A DNA stretch of 16,555 nt. Origin: Pseudomonadota bacterium (GTDB lineage Bacteria; Pseudomonadota; Gammaproteobacteria; Burkholderiales; Gallionellaceae). This document shows, piece after piece, positions 1-7,376 of the stretch. Position 1 is the first letter of the stretch; each line of letters opens with the position of its first letter. The stretch covers positions 1-16,555 of the forward strand of contig JAJXTL010000053.1 of NCBI GenBank assembly GCA_021783855.1, read 5' to 3'. The position numbers were made by a program, and so were the translations under genes. The notes under the pieces are model-generated. The model saw nothing but the letters and a program-made list of their open reading frames with translations, was not told the origin of the DNA and ran no database searches.

Positions 1-6
1 GCAGCG

Positions 7-1341
7 ATGAGGCAAACACCGTTTTCGAAATTAAAATCGGACATGCTGGAAATGCTGGGACTGGGTCCGGTACTGGGTTTGCTCGCGTTCATACTGACAG
101 CGCTGATCCTGCTTTACGCCGTGCTGTGGTTTGTTGATTCGGCCCCCCCAAACATCCTCACCATGATCAGCGGCCCCGAGGGCAGCATGTTTGCCCGCAA
201 CGCCGAAAAGTATAAAAAGATACTGGCGCGCGATGGCGTAAAGCTGAATGTCATTGCTTCGCAGGGTTCACTGGAAAATCTGGCGCACCTTGACGACCCG
301 TCGTTCCATGTTGATGTCGGCTTCGTTCAGGGCGGCGTATTGGAGGGGATGAGCACGGACAAACTGGTCTCGCTCGGCAGTGTTTTTTACGAACCGCTGA
401 TGGTGTTCTACCGCGGAAAAACCGTAATAGACAAGCTTTCCCAGTTCGCCGGAATGAAGCTTGCCATCGGTCAGGTCGCTACGGGTACGCACACCCTGGC
501 CCTGGTGCTGCTCAAGGCCAGCGGCATCGAGCCTGGCGGGAATACCGATCTGCTGGAAATGGAGGCGCAGGATGCGGCTGATGAGCTGATTGCCGGCAGG
601 ATTGATGCCGTGTTTCTGATGGGCGATTCAGCTTCATTTCAACTGATCCACAAGCTGCTGCATACGGCGGGGGTACGTCTGATGAGCTTCTCTCAGGCCT
701 ATGCGTACAGCCGTCGTATCGGCTATCTCAACAAGATTGAACTGCCGGAAGGTTCCATCGATCTCGCTCATGACATTCCCGAGCATACCGTCTTGCTGGT
801 CGGGCCTACGGTGGAGCTGATCGCCCGTGAAGGGCTGCATCCTGCCTTGTCCGACCTGTTGCTTGAGGCCGCACACGAGGTGCATGGCGGCACCGGCATC
901 TTGCAGCATCAGGGTGAATTTCCCGCACCGCTGGAGCATGAGTTCCGCATCAGCGAAGATGCCATCCGTTACTACAAGTCGGGCAAGAGCTTCCTATACC
1001 GCAATCTGCCATTCTGGCTGGCCACGCTGGTCAACCGCACTCTGCTGGTGATGGTGCCCATCCTGGTCGTGCTGATTCCCGGGCTGCGCATGCTGCCACC
1101 CATTTATCGCTGGCGCATCAGGTCGCGGATTATCAAATGGTATGGCGCATTACTGGAACTTGAACATGGCGTGGTCGCGGAAAGCACCCCTGCGGAGCAT
1201 GAAGAGCTCATCAAGCGACTGGACGACATTGAGCGGGCAGTGAACCGGATGACGGTGCCCAAGTCGTTCGGCGATCAGTTTTACGTATTGCGCCAGCACA
1301 TCAACCTGGTGCGCGAACGACTACAGGTCAACGCTCACTGA
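7..1341 (+). CDS. TAXI-family solute-binding protein, membrane-anchored
   Basis: This 444-residue protein resembles TAXI (TRAP-associated extracytoplasmic immunogenic) solute receptors. After a membrane segment at about residues 20-43 comes a periplasmic-binding fold with the typical opening ISGPEGSMF (about 54-62), a GSLENL stretch and VGFVQGG (about 104-110). Unlike standard TAXI receptors, which are secreted after signal cleavage, it has a second hydrophobic segment at about 337-360 and then a basic and helical tail of about 80 residues, predicted cytoplasmic. The binding domain would therefore sit in the periplasm held at both ends. No DctQ/DctM-type permease lies in the window, so it may work with an unlinked permease or as a sensor. 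The first ATG is only 6 bases from the window edge, so an upstream start cannot be excluded. The ligand cannot be read from the sequence. Confidence 0.85.
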   Translation: MRQTPFSKLKSDMLEMLGLGPVLGLLAFILTALILLYAVLWFVDSAPPNILTMISGPEGSMFARNAEKYKKILARDGVKLNVIASQGSLENLAHLDDPSFHVDVGFVQGGVLEGMSTDKLVSLGSVFYEPLMVFYRGKTVIDKLSQFAGMKLAIGQVATGTHTLALVLLKASGIEPGGNTDLLEMEAQDAADELIAGRIDAVFLMGDSASFQLIHKLLHTAGVRLMSFSQAYAYSRRIGYLNKIELPEGSIDLAHDIPEHTVLLVGPTVELIAREGLHPALSDLLLEAAHEVHGGTGILQHQGEFPAPLEHEFRISEDAIRYYKSGKSFLYRNLPFWLATLVNRTLLVMVPILVVLIPGLRMLPPIYRWRIRSRIIKWYGALLELEHGVVAESTPAEHEELIKRLDDIERAVNRMTVPKSFGDQFYVLRQHINLVRERLQVNAH

Positions 1342-1365
1342 GCATGTCGAAAGTGTTTTAAGGCG

Positions 1366-1496
1366 GCTAGGAGCCTGTCGGACTTCAATTTTTATTCTAT
1401 GCAACCTATTGATTTTTAACAATTAAATATTTGCTTAATTTATACGCACATTAATGGAATCAATGAGTTACAAGACAAGTCCGACAGGCTCCTAGC
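1366..1496. mobile_element. MITE-like element with 20-bp perfect terminal inverted repeats
   Basis: Positions 1366-1385 read GCTAGGAGCCTGTCGGACTT, and 1477-1496 are its exact reverse complement. The 91 bases between the arms are strongly AT-rich and hold no open frame, unlike both flanks. This is the shape of a small non-autonomous transposable element. The palindrome CTAG at the outer end of each arm could be a 4-bp target duplication, as in some IS5-type elements, but that family assignment is inference. The element lies between two convergent genes and ends 3 bases before the stop codon of the glutaredoxin gene. Its long stem could also act as a two-way transcription barrier. Confidence 0.7.
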
Positions 1497-1499
1497 GGT

Positions 1500-1877
1500 T
1501 CATGAAAAACGTTGCTGCAAGTATTTAATAATGTCACTGGATTCGTAAAGCCACTGAATGTCGCCCTGCCCGTCGGTGATTTGCAAACAGGGCGTCTGGA
1601 TCTTTCCGCCGCCTTTGAGCAAATCTTCACGATGCCCGGCATCATGCTGCGCATCGCGCAACGCGATCGGCAAAGACAATCTTGCCATTTCATGGCGAAC
1701 CTTGATGCAAAACGGGCAGGTTTTAAAGTGGTAAAGCGCCAGCTTGCCGCATTCCCGGTCGACTTGCAGTTGCGCTTCAGGGGGGCGCACCATCCCTTTG
1801 GGTGTGGCCAGTTTTGCCCATAACAGCATAAAAGGCATCAATACCAGGCGCAACGTTCTGAAAAATACTTTTATCAT
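1500..1877 (-). CDS. membrane-tethered glutaredoxin-like protein
   Basis: This 125-residue protein has a thioredoxin-fold glutaredoxin domain at about residues 43-123. The redox motif is CPFC (Cys54, Cys57) and a TP cis-proline element follows at 95-96. Classical glutaredoxins reduce disulfides or glutathione mixed disulfides with glutathione. The SSDIIKYL ending is typical of the glutaredoxin/GST-N type. An N-terminal hydrophobic stretch (about 7-24) with basic residues in front suggests a membrane anchor or uncleaved signal; which side of the membrane the domain faces is not clear. It follows the zinc-ribbon gene by 25 bases on the same strand, so the two are probably co-transcribed. The Shine-Dalgarno sequence is weak. 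The substrate is unknown. Confidence 0.83.
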   Translation of the reverse strand: MIKVFFRTLRLVLMPFMLLWAKLATPKGMVRPPEAQLQVDRECGKLALYHFKTCPFCIKVRHEMARLSLPIALRDAQHDAGHREDLLKGGGKIQTPCLQITDGQGDIQWLYESSDIIKYLQQRFS

Positions 1878-1902
1878 CTTCGATTATCTTGTCGATCCTG
1901 CA

Positions 1903-2196
1903 TTAATCCCTGCGCACCCATTTGGTATGTACGGTCGATCTGGAATACCACAGCAGGCCTGCCGTGATGATGGCGCCGATTACCAGGGGAGTCAGTGGGT
2001 AACCCTTGAGGCTGTATGAGGTGAACGGCAGGATTAATAACGGAAAGGCAAACATGGCCCACAGTATGGCCGTCACCATGCCCAGCCAACCCACCAGCAC
2101 GCCGGTCGATGATCGCTGTGTGATCTGCGCAGCACCGCACTTCTCACAAACAACCGCATTGGAACTGATTTCAGAAGCGCAGAGCGGACATTGCAT
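1903..2196 (-). CDS. small zinc-ribbon membrane protein, function unknown
   Basis: This 97-residue protein starts with a zinc-ribbon knuckle pair, CPLC (Cys3, Cys6) and CEKC (Cys17, Cys20), which should bind one zinc ion. Two hydrophobic segments follow (about 32-58 and 68-85) and the tail is basic. Such short zinc-ribbon/TM proteins are common in proteobacteria and have no agreed function. The start is well supported: AAGGAA lies 5 bases upstream of the ATG on the minus strand (about 2202-2207). It is the first gene of a likely two-gene unit with the glutaredoxin. That both products carry cysteine pairs and membrane segments may hint at a shared role in envelope redox or metal chemistry, but this is speculation. 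Confidence 0.75.
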   Translation of the reverse strand: MQCPLCASEISSNAVVCEKCGAAQITQRSSTGVLVGWLGMVTAILWAMFAFPLLILPFTSYSLKGYPLTPLVIGAIITAGLLWYSRSTVHTKWVRRD

Positions 2197-2537
2197 ATAG
2201 TTCCTTAAAAGATAAAAATGTAACTAACGGGACGAGCGGCATTAGATACCTTGCACCTGTGCGACACAAGCTGTTTCAGCGTCATTTTTGTTCGGCTGCC
2301 GACTCAAAACTTGTTCTGGTTATGCCGCGGGGTTCAACCGGGCACGGAAGAATTTGAACTCAAAAAACACTAACCCCGAACCATCCAATGGCAGACGCTT
2401 GTCGGACAGCAAAAGCCGGAATAAATTCCAATCCGAGCAGATGATAATTTCAATGACATGCTGCACGAAACAGACCGATCGTGTTCCCCGGAGCGCTCAC
2501 CTAACATCATGAAGCCGTTTATCGACCGGGAACAGAG
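2197..2537. other. 341-bp gene-free stretch
   Basis: This stretch separates the end of the hldD operon from the zinc-ribbon gene on the same strand. Apart from the promoter candidate at 2241-2269 and the ribosome binding site next to the zinc-ribbon start, I see no gene, tRNA or clear terminator hairpin. The short frames here have no recognisable protein character. Confidence 0.55.
2241..2269 (-). promoter_or_regulatory. candidate sigma-70 promoter for the zinc-ribbon/glutaredoxin unit
   Basis: On the minus strand a -35-like TTGTGT (2264-2269) is followed after 17 bases by a -10-like TCTAAT (2241-2246). The -10 matches the consensus at 5 of 6 positions and the -35 at 3 of 6. The predicted leader to the ATG at 2196 is about 38 bases. 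Read by eye only. Confidence 0.4.
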
Positions 2538-3536
2538 CTACCCCGCCGCTTTGAGCATCTGCTCCACGTATTTGCCCACGCCCTGCTCCACGGTGAGAAA
2601 CGGCGCGGCGTACCCGCTGCTGCGCAACGCACGGATGTCGGCCTGAGTGTAACTCTGATATTTTCCGCGTAATACATCGGGAAAGGGAATGTATTCAATC
2701 AGTCCCTGCTCCTGCAACCCGGCAAGACTCAAAATAGGCATGCCCCCGGCGCGACGCAAGGTATTGATGGTTGCCGCCGCCACACTGTTAAAACTTTCTG
2801 CCTGACCGGTGCCCAGATTATAAATGCCGGATATGTCCGGGTTGTCCAGAAAATACATGTTTACCCTGACCACGTCTTCGATCGAGACGAAATCGCGCAA
2901 CTGGCAGCCGTTGTCATAGCCGTCACAGCCCTCGAACAACTTCACCCGACCCTCGGTGCGATACTGATTGAAGAAGTGATAGGCCACCGAGGCCATGCGC
3001 CCCTTGTGTTGTTCGCGGGGGCCGTACACATTGAAGTAACGCAGACCGACAATTTGTGTACTGCGCTTGTGCCAGCGGCGTCGCATGATCTGGTCGAACA
3101 GAAATTTTGAATAGGCATACACGTTCAGCGGCGCTTCGCATTCGCGGCTTTCCATAAAATTGCTGCCCGCCCCGTAAACGGAAGCGGAAGAGGCGTACAG
3201 AAAGGGCACTTCTTCGCTCTGACAGTAATTGAGCAACTCCAGGGTGTACTGGTAGTTGTTGTCCATCACGTAACGACCATCTGTTTCCATGGTATCGGAG
3301 CACGCGCCCTGATGCAGCACGGCCCTGATCAGACCATCGAAAAAACCTTCCTGAATCTTTTGCCGGAAGTCCTCCTTGTTCAGAAAGTCGGCGATATCGC
3401 AATCCACCAGATTTTTGAACTTGTCGGCATTCTTCAGGTTATCCACCGCGATGATATTGTTTTCGCCGCGCTCATTGAGTGCTTTGACCAGATTTGAACC
3501 GATAAAACCGGCAGCGCCTGTAACGATGTAATACAT
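2538..3536 (-). CDS. hldD: ADP-L-glycero-D-manno-heptose 6-epimerase
   Basis: HldD (RfaD, WaaD) converts ADP-D-glycero-beta-D-manno-heptose to the L,D form, the activated heptose used to build the LPS inner core. The 332-residue protein is an extended short-chain dehydrogenase. It has the NADP-binding motif GAAGFIG (about 7-13), ASSAS (115-119), Tyr140 and Lys144 of the YxxxK motif, and Lys178 in YGPREQHKG, at the same numbering as the two catalytic bases of the Escherichia coli enzyme. MDNNYQY and [10 protein letters not shown] are also family signatures. A stretch around 203-212 is longer than in E. coli. A GGGAGA Shine-Dalgarno lies just upstream of the ATG. It is the last gene of the lapA-lapB-pyrF-hldA-hldD run, separated from hldA by 99 bases filled with a heptamer repeat. 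Confidence 0.97.
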   Translation of the reverse strand: MYYIVTGAAGFIGSNLVKALNERGENNIIAVDNLKNADKFKNLVDCDIADFLNKEDFRQKIQEGFFDGLIRAVLHQGACSDTMETDGRYVMDNNYQYTLELLNYCQSEEVPFLYASSASVYGAGSNFMESRECEAPLNVYAYSKFLFDQIMRRRWHKRSTQIVGLRYFNVYGPREQHKGRMASVAYHFFNQYRTEGRVKLFEGCDGYDNGCQLRDFVSIEDVVRVNMYFLDNPDISGIYNLGTGQAESFNSVAAATINTLRRAGGMPILSLAGLQEQGLIEYIPFPDVLRGKYQSYTQADIRALRSSGYAAPFLTVEQGVGKYVEQMLKAAG

Positions 3537-3552
3537 AGCTTCTCCCTAAATT

Positions 3553-3642
3553 AGGATTGAGGATCGGGGAGCGAGGATCGAGTAAAAGCGGAGTAAAGGG
3601 TTTTTGCCCGCTACTCAATCCTCAATCCTCAATCCTCAATCC
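3553..3642. repeat. GGATTGA heptamer palindrome, copy 1
   Basis: Read on the minus strand, 3615-3642 is four tandem copies of GGATTGA. The plus strand at 3553-3592 carries degenerate copies of the same unit (GGATTGAGGATCGGGG, GAGGATCGAGTAAAAGCG). The two halves face each other around a short loop near 3603-3609, so the whole can fold as an imperfect cruciform. It fills almost all of the hldA-hldD gap and runs into the hldA stop codon. Related copies lie at 8677-8706 and 9430-9491. Confidence 0.75.
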
Positions 3643-4583
3643 AGATTTTGCATATTCTGAACGATTTCTTCTCGACTCACTACCGCCGTACCCAGCTTGC
3701 CGACCACGATGCCCGCCGCGCGATTGGCGATGCGCATCGCATCAACCATGTCCGCGCCGCTGGCCAGCATCACCGCCAGCGTTGCGATCACGGTGTCTCC
3801 CGCACCACTGACATCGAAAACTTCGCGGGTATGCGTCGCCTCGTGTTGCACATCCTCCTCGCGGTACAGACTCATACCATCTTCGCTGCGCGTGATCAGC
3901 AGCGCATCCAGTTGCAATTCGCGGCGCAGGCGCTGCGCCTTGCTGTAAAGCTCTGCCTCATCACGCCAACCTCCCGCCACTTCACGGAATTCGCCGCGAT
4001 TCGGCGTCAGCAGTGTCGCCCCCCTGTAACGCGCATAATCATCCCCCTTGGGGTCGACCAGAACCTGCTTGCCGGCATCCTTTGCCAAACGGATCATTTG
4101 TGCAATATGCGCCAGTCCCCCCTTGCCATAGTCCGACAGGATTACCACGTCGGCCAGCGGCAACTGCGCACGAAAATCCGCCAGGGCCGCATGCAGCACC
4201 TCATGACTGGGTGGCGTTTCAAAATCGATGCGCAGTAACTGCTGATGGCGTGCTACGGCACGCAGCTTGATGATGGTCGAAATGCTGTTATCGCGATGCA
4301 ACAAGGCGGTAAGGTTATCATGCTCGCTGAGCAGTCTTTCCAGACAGGCACCGGCCTCGTCGTTACCCACCACAGACAACAGCGTGGCCTGCGCGCCCAG
4401 CGCCGCTATATTGCGTGCCACGTTGGCAGCCCCGCCGGGCCGCTCATCGACCCGGTTCACCTTGAGTACCGGCACGGGCGCTTCCGGCGAAATACGATGC
4501 ACATCGCCAAACCAGTAACGATCCAGCATCACGTCGCCGACCACCAAAACACGGGCGCCCTCGAATGCAGGCAGCCTGCTCAT
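3636..4583 (-). CDS. hldA: D-glycero-beta-D-manno-heptose-7-phosphate kinase
   Basis: This PfkB/ribokinase-family kinase (RfaE domain I) phosphorylates D-manno-heptose 7-phosphate at C1 in the ADP-heptose pathway for LPS. In the 315-residue protein the N-terminal signature [13 protein letters not shown] (16-28), the sugar-binding [11 protein letters not shown] (48-58) and the C-terminal DVSGAGDT (257-264) are clear; Asp263 is the expected catalytic base. The adenylyltransferase domain of the fused HldE of E. coli is absent, so an HldC (RfaE2) must be encoded elsewhere. Its ATG overlaps the pyrF stop by 4 bases (ATGA), implying translational coupling. The stop codon is formed by a GGATTGA repeat unit, so the last residues may have been altered by repeat insertion. 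Family annotations may use the symbol rfaE1. Confidence 0.95.
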   Translation of the reverse strand: MSRLPAFEGARVLVVGDVMLDRYWFGDVHRISPEAPVPVLKVNRVDERPGGAANVARNIAALGAQATLLSVVGNDEAGACLERLLSEHDNLTALLHRDNSISTIIKLRAVARHQQLLRIDFETPPSHEVLHAALADFRAQLPLADVVILSDYGKGGLAHIAQMIRLAKDAGKQVLVDPKGDDYARYRGATLLTPNRGEFREVAGGWRDEAELYSKAQRLRRELQLDALLITRSEDGMSLYREEDVQHEATHTREVFDVSGAGDTVIATLAVMLASGADMVDAMRIANRAAGIVVGKLGTAVVSREEIVQNMQNLD

Positions 4584-5281
4584 GCCAGAACCCGAATTTG
4601 GCTGTTGATATCGAGCAAAGCCTGCAGCGGGTCAACCGCACGGGTTATCGGTCGTCCGATCACCAGATAGCTGGAACCGGATCGCAATGCGGCTTCCGGC
4701 GTCATCACCCTTGATTGATCGTCAAGACTGGCGTCAGTCGGACGTATGCCCGGCGTGACCAGACAAAATTTATCGCCGCACCGTTGTCGCAACAGTGCTG
4801 TTTCGAGTGCCGAGCATACCACCCCGTCCAGCCCGCAATCCTGCGCCAGTTTCGCCAGACGCAACACCATTGCTTCGGGTGTCGCATTGATACCCAGATC
4901 GCTGATATCTTCCTGCTCCATACTGGTCAGCAGAGTAACCGCAATCAGTTTTGGCGGGCGGGCGCAGTTGGAGACCGCAATCTGCGCCGCCTCCAGCATT
5001 TTCCTGCCGCCCAATGCGTGGACATTGACCATCCAGACCCCGAGACTCGCCGCCGCCTTGCAGGCTTGCGCCGTGGTATTGGGTATATCGTGGAATTTCA
5101 AATCCAGAAAAATCTCAAAACCGCTTTTCATCAACTTTTCCAGCAGGCTGGGGCCTGTGGCCGTGAACAATTCCTTGCCCACCTTTAAGCGACAAAGTTC
5201 GGGGGACAATCGGTGCGCCATGGCCATGGCCTGCGCGGCACCGGGAAAATCGAGTGCCACAATAATTTTTGGATCGCTCAT
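4580..5281 (-). CDS. pyrF: orotidine 5'-phosphate decarboxylase
   Basis: PyrF converts OMP to UMP, the last step of de novo pyrimidine synthesis. The 233-residue protein shows the (beta/alpha)8 family features: VALDF (8-12), Lys33, and the catalytic cluster [10 protein letters not shown] with Asp60, Lys62 and Asp65. The phosphate-binding end is TPGIRP and VIGRPITRA. Its length is normal for bacterial PyrF. The start overlaps the lapB stop by 4 bases (ATGA) and its own stop overlaps the hldA start the same way, so three consecutive genes are coupled. UMP feeds UDP-sugars, including the UDP-GlcNAc used for lipid A and peptidoglycan, which makes the pairing with LPS genes reasonable, though a functional link is inference. 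Confidence 0.97.
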   Translation of the reverse strand: MSDPKIIVALDFPGAAQAMAMAHRLSPELCRLKVGKELFTATGPSLLEKLMKSGFEIFLDLKFHDIPNTTAQACKAAASLGVWMVNVHALGGRKMLEAAQIAVSNCARPPKLIAVTLLTSMEQEDISDLGINATPEAMVLRLAKLAQDCGLDGVVCSALETALLRQRCGDKFCLVTPGIRPTDASLDDQSRVMTPEAALRSGSSYLVIGRPITRAVDPLQALLDINSQIRVLA

Positions 5282-6453
5282 AACGGTTTGCCGCTTTCCT
5301 CATCGCGCCTGGGCGCATAACTATCCCAGGCCTGACAGGCCGGGCAGTGCCAGTAAAATTTGCGGGCTTTGAAACCGCAATGACTACAGTGATACATCGC
5401 CAGACTGCGCGTGCGCTTATGGATCAAATCCTTCACCATTTCGATATCGGCGCGTCTGTCCATTGTCACTTCCAGCAGCCTTGCTTCCAGCAACTTATCC
5501 AGCCCAAGCAGAGTCGGGTTGCGCTCAAGTTCATCGCGTACCAGTTGATAAGCTGAAGCCGGGCTCTCGAATTTCAGGATTCCGTCGAAGACAACATTCA
5601 GCATATCAATGGAATGATATTTCACCAGATAGTCACGCAACAGACGAATGCCTTCGGCTTCCCGATCAATTGCACTGTAGGCCGTGAGCAGGCGCTGCGC
5701 CACCAGCGGCAAATATTGCGCATCCTGCGTCTCGACACCCCGCCAGAGTTCGATTGCCTCTTCCAGCTTACCCTCATCGCTTGCCATGTCGCCCAGCATG
5801 ATGGTCGCACGCACGCCGGCAGGGCACACTTTTAATGCTTCTTGCAAGTGCACGCGCGCACCGGCAAGATTCCCTGCCGTTATTTCATCGGACGCCAACT
5901 CGCAATAGAAGAAGGCGATCAGTTTGCCGCCGGACTGACCCGACAAGACGGATAGTTGCTCCGCAGCAGATATCGCCTTCAGCCAGTCGTGTTCTTTCTG
6001 GAATAACTCAAGCAGAAACTCCAGGGCAGGCCTGGCATAGGAGGTGTTTTTCAGTTCGCCAAACAGGCTCTCAGCCCTGTCGAGAATCCCGGCCTTGAGA
6101 TAATCCTGCGCCAATTCGAAGATGGCCTGCTGTCGTTTATCGTCATCCAGATCAGCGCGATCAACCAGATTATGATGCATGCGCAATGCGCGATCTACCT
6201 CGCCACGGCGACGAAACAGACTGCCCAGCGCAAAGTGCAACTCGACCGTATGCGGATCAATCTTGACTACTTCGATAAAAGCCTCGATGGCCTTATCCTG
6301 TTGCTCGTTGAGCAGAAAATTCAGCCCCTGGAAGTACGATTCCGGCAATGCCGTTGATTCGGAAAGCAGATTTTTAATATCAAGACGTGCCGCCCACCAC
6401 CCCATACCGAAAAACAGCGGAAAAACGAGCAGCATCCACGGTTCAAATTCCAT
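5278..6453 (-). CDS. lapB: LPS assembly protein B, TPR/rubredoxin-like (YciM)
   Basis: LapB is an inner-membrane protein that, in E. coli, works with FtsH to control degradation of LpxC and so the rate of LPS synthesis. The 391-residue protein matches the family in order: an N-terminal membrane segment (about 5-22), a long array of TPR helices (about 40-345) and a C-terminal rubredoxin-like metal site formed by CSHC (Cys356, Cys359) and CPAC (Cys370, Cys373). The TPR region should face the cytoplasm. A GGTGAG Shine-Dalgarno lies about 6 bases before the ATG. It follows lapA by 71 bases and overlaps pyrF by 4 bases. The length is close to that of the E. coli protein. Confidence 0.95.
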   Translation of the reverse strand: MEFEPWMLLVFPLFFGMGWWAARLDIKNLLSESTALPESYFQGLNFLLNEQQDKAIEAFIEVVKIDPHTVELHFALGSLFRRRGEVDRALRMHHNLVDRADLDDDKRQQAIFELAQDYLKAGILDRAESLFGELKNTSYARPALEFLLELFQKEHDWLKAISAAEQLSVLSGQSGGKLIAFFYCELASDEITAGNLAGARVHLQEALKVCPAGVRATIMLGDMASDEGKLEEAIELWRGVETQDAQYLPLVAQRLLTAYSAIDREAEGIRLLRDYLVKYHSIDMLNVVFDGILKFESPASAYQLVRDELERNPTLLGLDKLLEARLLEVTMDRRADIEMVKDLIHKRTRSLAMYHCSHCGFKARKFYWHCPACQAWDSYAPRRDEESGKPL

Positions 6454-6485
6454 TAAACACTCACCAATAATCGATTAAAAACAGC

Positions 6486-6517
6486 GCTGACGTCAGCATT
6501 GGAATGCCCGGCGGGCA
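6486..6517. repeat. two short palindromes in the lapA-lapB gap
   Basis: GCTGACGTCAGC at 6486-6497 is a perfect 12-base palindrome. TGCCC-GGC-GGGCA at 6505-6517 is a 5-bp hairpin with a 3-base loop. On the minus strand the first is followed by GCTGTTTTTAA, a short U-rich tract, so the pair could act as a weak terminator or attenuator that lowers lapB-hldD output relative to lapA. The stems are short, so this is tentative. Confidence 0.35.
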
Positions 6518-6524
6518 AGGCAGG

Positions 6525-6806
6525 CTATAACGCGCTCGCTTCATGCCTGTCGGCAAGCTTTTTGATGTCGCTGATCTCGCGTTTCAGACGGGCTATTTCC
6601 CGGCGTTGACGAAACCAGATGCCCAGCGTGGCCAAAATCCCCAAAACGGCACCCACCGTAAAAAACAACAATAAGGCGATCACCAGTGATGACTGCCATT
6701 CGTAGCCGAAAAAATAGTGCAAAGTCACCGGCTGACCATTTTTAAGCGCAAATCCGAGCAGGATGATAAAGACGAGCATCTGAAAAAGCCAGCTAATATA
6801 ACGCAT
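6525..6806 (-). CDS. lapA: LPS assembly protein A (YciS-like, DUF1049)
   Basis: LapA is a small inner-membrane partner of LapB in control of LPS synthesis. The 93-residue protein has the family layout: a first membrane segment (about 3-22), the conserved short loop KNGQPVTLHYFFG (22-34), a second membrane segment (about 38-63), and a charged helix predicted as coiled coil (about 66-88) for the cytoplasmic side. A GAGGT Shine-Dalgarno precedes the ATG. The gene directly upstream of lapB is the standard position. In many relatives ihfB and rpsA come just before it; here they are replaced by 570 bases of non-coding and repeat sequence. Confidence 0.92.
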   Translation of the reverse strand: MRYISWLFQMLVFIILLGFALKNGQPVTLHYFFGYEWQSSLVIALLLFFTVGAVLGILATLGIWFRQRREIARLKREISDIKKLADRHEASAL

Positions 6807-6971
6807 TTGGTCTACCTCAAGAAATCCGGGTTAAAGGGCGTAGCAAAAAATCCCGGCAACGATAAATCCGCCATAACCGCCCTCTGATGAAACGACTGGG
6901 TAAAACAACTCCGCAACACGCTTTAGGCGCGCGAAAAAAACGAAACACCGCGCAAATTTCTGCAGAACGAT

Positions 6972-6999
6972 AACATAAACCCGAATAATCCATTAACAA
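6972..6999 (-). promoter_or_regulatory. candidate promoter for the lapA-hldD operon
   Basis: On the minus strand TTGTTA (6994-6999) and TATGTT (6972-6977) are spaced by 16 bases, each matching the sigma-70 consensus at 4 of 6 positions. The leader to lapA would be about 160 bases. The surrounding DNA is AT-rich, which both supports a promoter and raises the chance of a false hit. Confidence 0.3.
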
Positions 7000-7182
7000 A
7001 AATTGCCTTTCCCCGTCCACCCCGCATCCCATTCTTTCCCAAAACAGGAGGCACAATTACCTGACTGCGCTCTCCCCGCAGGCAGGAGATAAGCTGCGGC
7101 TTGTCGGCTTAATCGAATGAACGGCCTTCCCGCCGGGGTTGAGATGAAAAATTGGCCGGAATCCGGTTTGTTAGGGGAGCAC

Positions 7183-7326
7183 TGATTTATTCTCCTTTGT
7201 CATTCCGAACCCTTCGACTTCGCTCAGGGCAGGCTTCTCGATTTCACTCGGGATAAACTCCGGGAGGAATATTTATAAATCAAGTCGTTAGATTTCTCGC
7301 TTTGCTCGAAATGACAATAAGTCATT
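7183..7326. repeat. inverted-repeat (MITE-like) element with nested palindromes
   Basis: TTGTCATTCCGA (7197-7208) is the reverse complement of TCGAAATGACAA (7306-7317) at 11 of 12 positions. A second inverted pair, TGATTTAT (7183-7190) and ATAAATCA (7275-7282), interlocks with the first. At the right edge AATGAC-AATAA-GTCATT (7310-7326) forms a hairpin. The interior has CTTCGACTTCGCTCAGGGCAGG-like sequence, which recalls dispersed intergenic repeats of environmental proteobacteria. There is no transposase. It may be a non-autonomous element or the remains of one, downstream of the LRR kinase gene. Confidence 0.5.
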
Positions 7327-7376
7327 GTTTCCTTAGCTTTTTTCGTGAGCGTCGTAAAAAATCTACTTGAAACGGA

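Larger units (their letters stand above)
6807..7376. other. 570-bp gene-free region between lapA and the LRR kinase gene
   Basis: No convincing gene is present. The proximal part (6830-7060) is AT-rich and holds the candidate lapA promoter. The distal part (about 7170-7326) is a repeat element described separately. Between them, 7060-7170 contains small GC-rich inverted repeats such as CCGGA-A-TCCGG, with no sign of coding. An open frame on the minus strand at 6817-7056 has no protein-like pattern and I do not count it. Confidence 0.6.

Noticed and set aside
2322..2345. GGGGTTCAACCGGGC resembling a tRNA T-arm
   Set aside because: No acceptor stem, anticodon arm or CCA-side pairing can be built around it.
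3612..3642. Tandem repeats considered as a CRISPR array
   Set aside because: The unit is 7 bases with no spacers and there are no cas genes.
3648..4238. 196-residue plus-strand frame opposite hldA
   Set aside because: Low-complexity His/Gln/Arg-rich shadow of a clearly conserved kinase gene on the other strand.
6817..7056. 79-residue open frame on the minus strand upstream of lapA
   Set aside because: No ribosome site, an odd Cys/Arg/Phe-rich composition and no family pattern; it overlaps the AT-rich promoter region.
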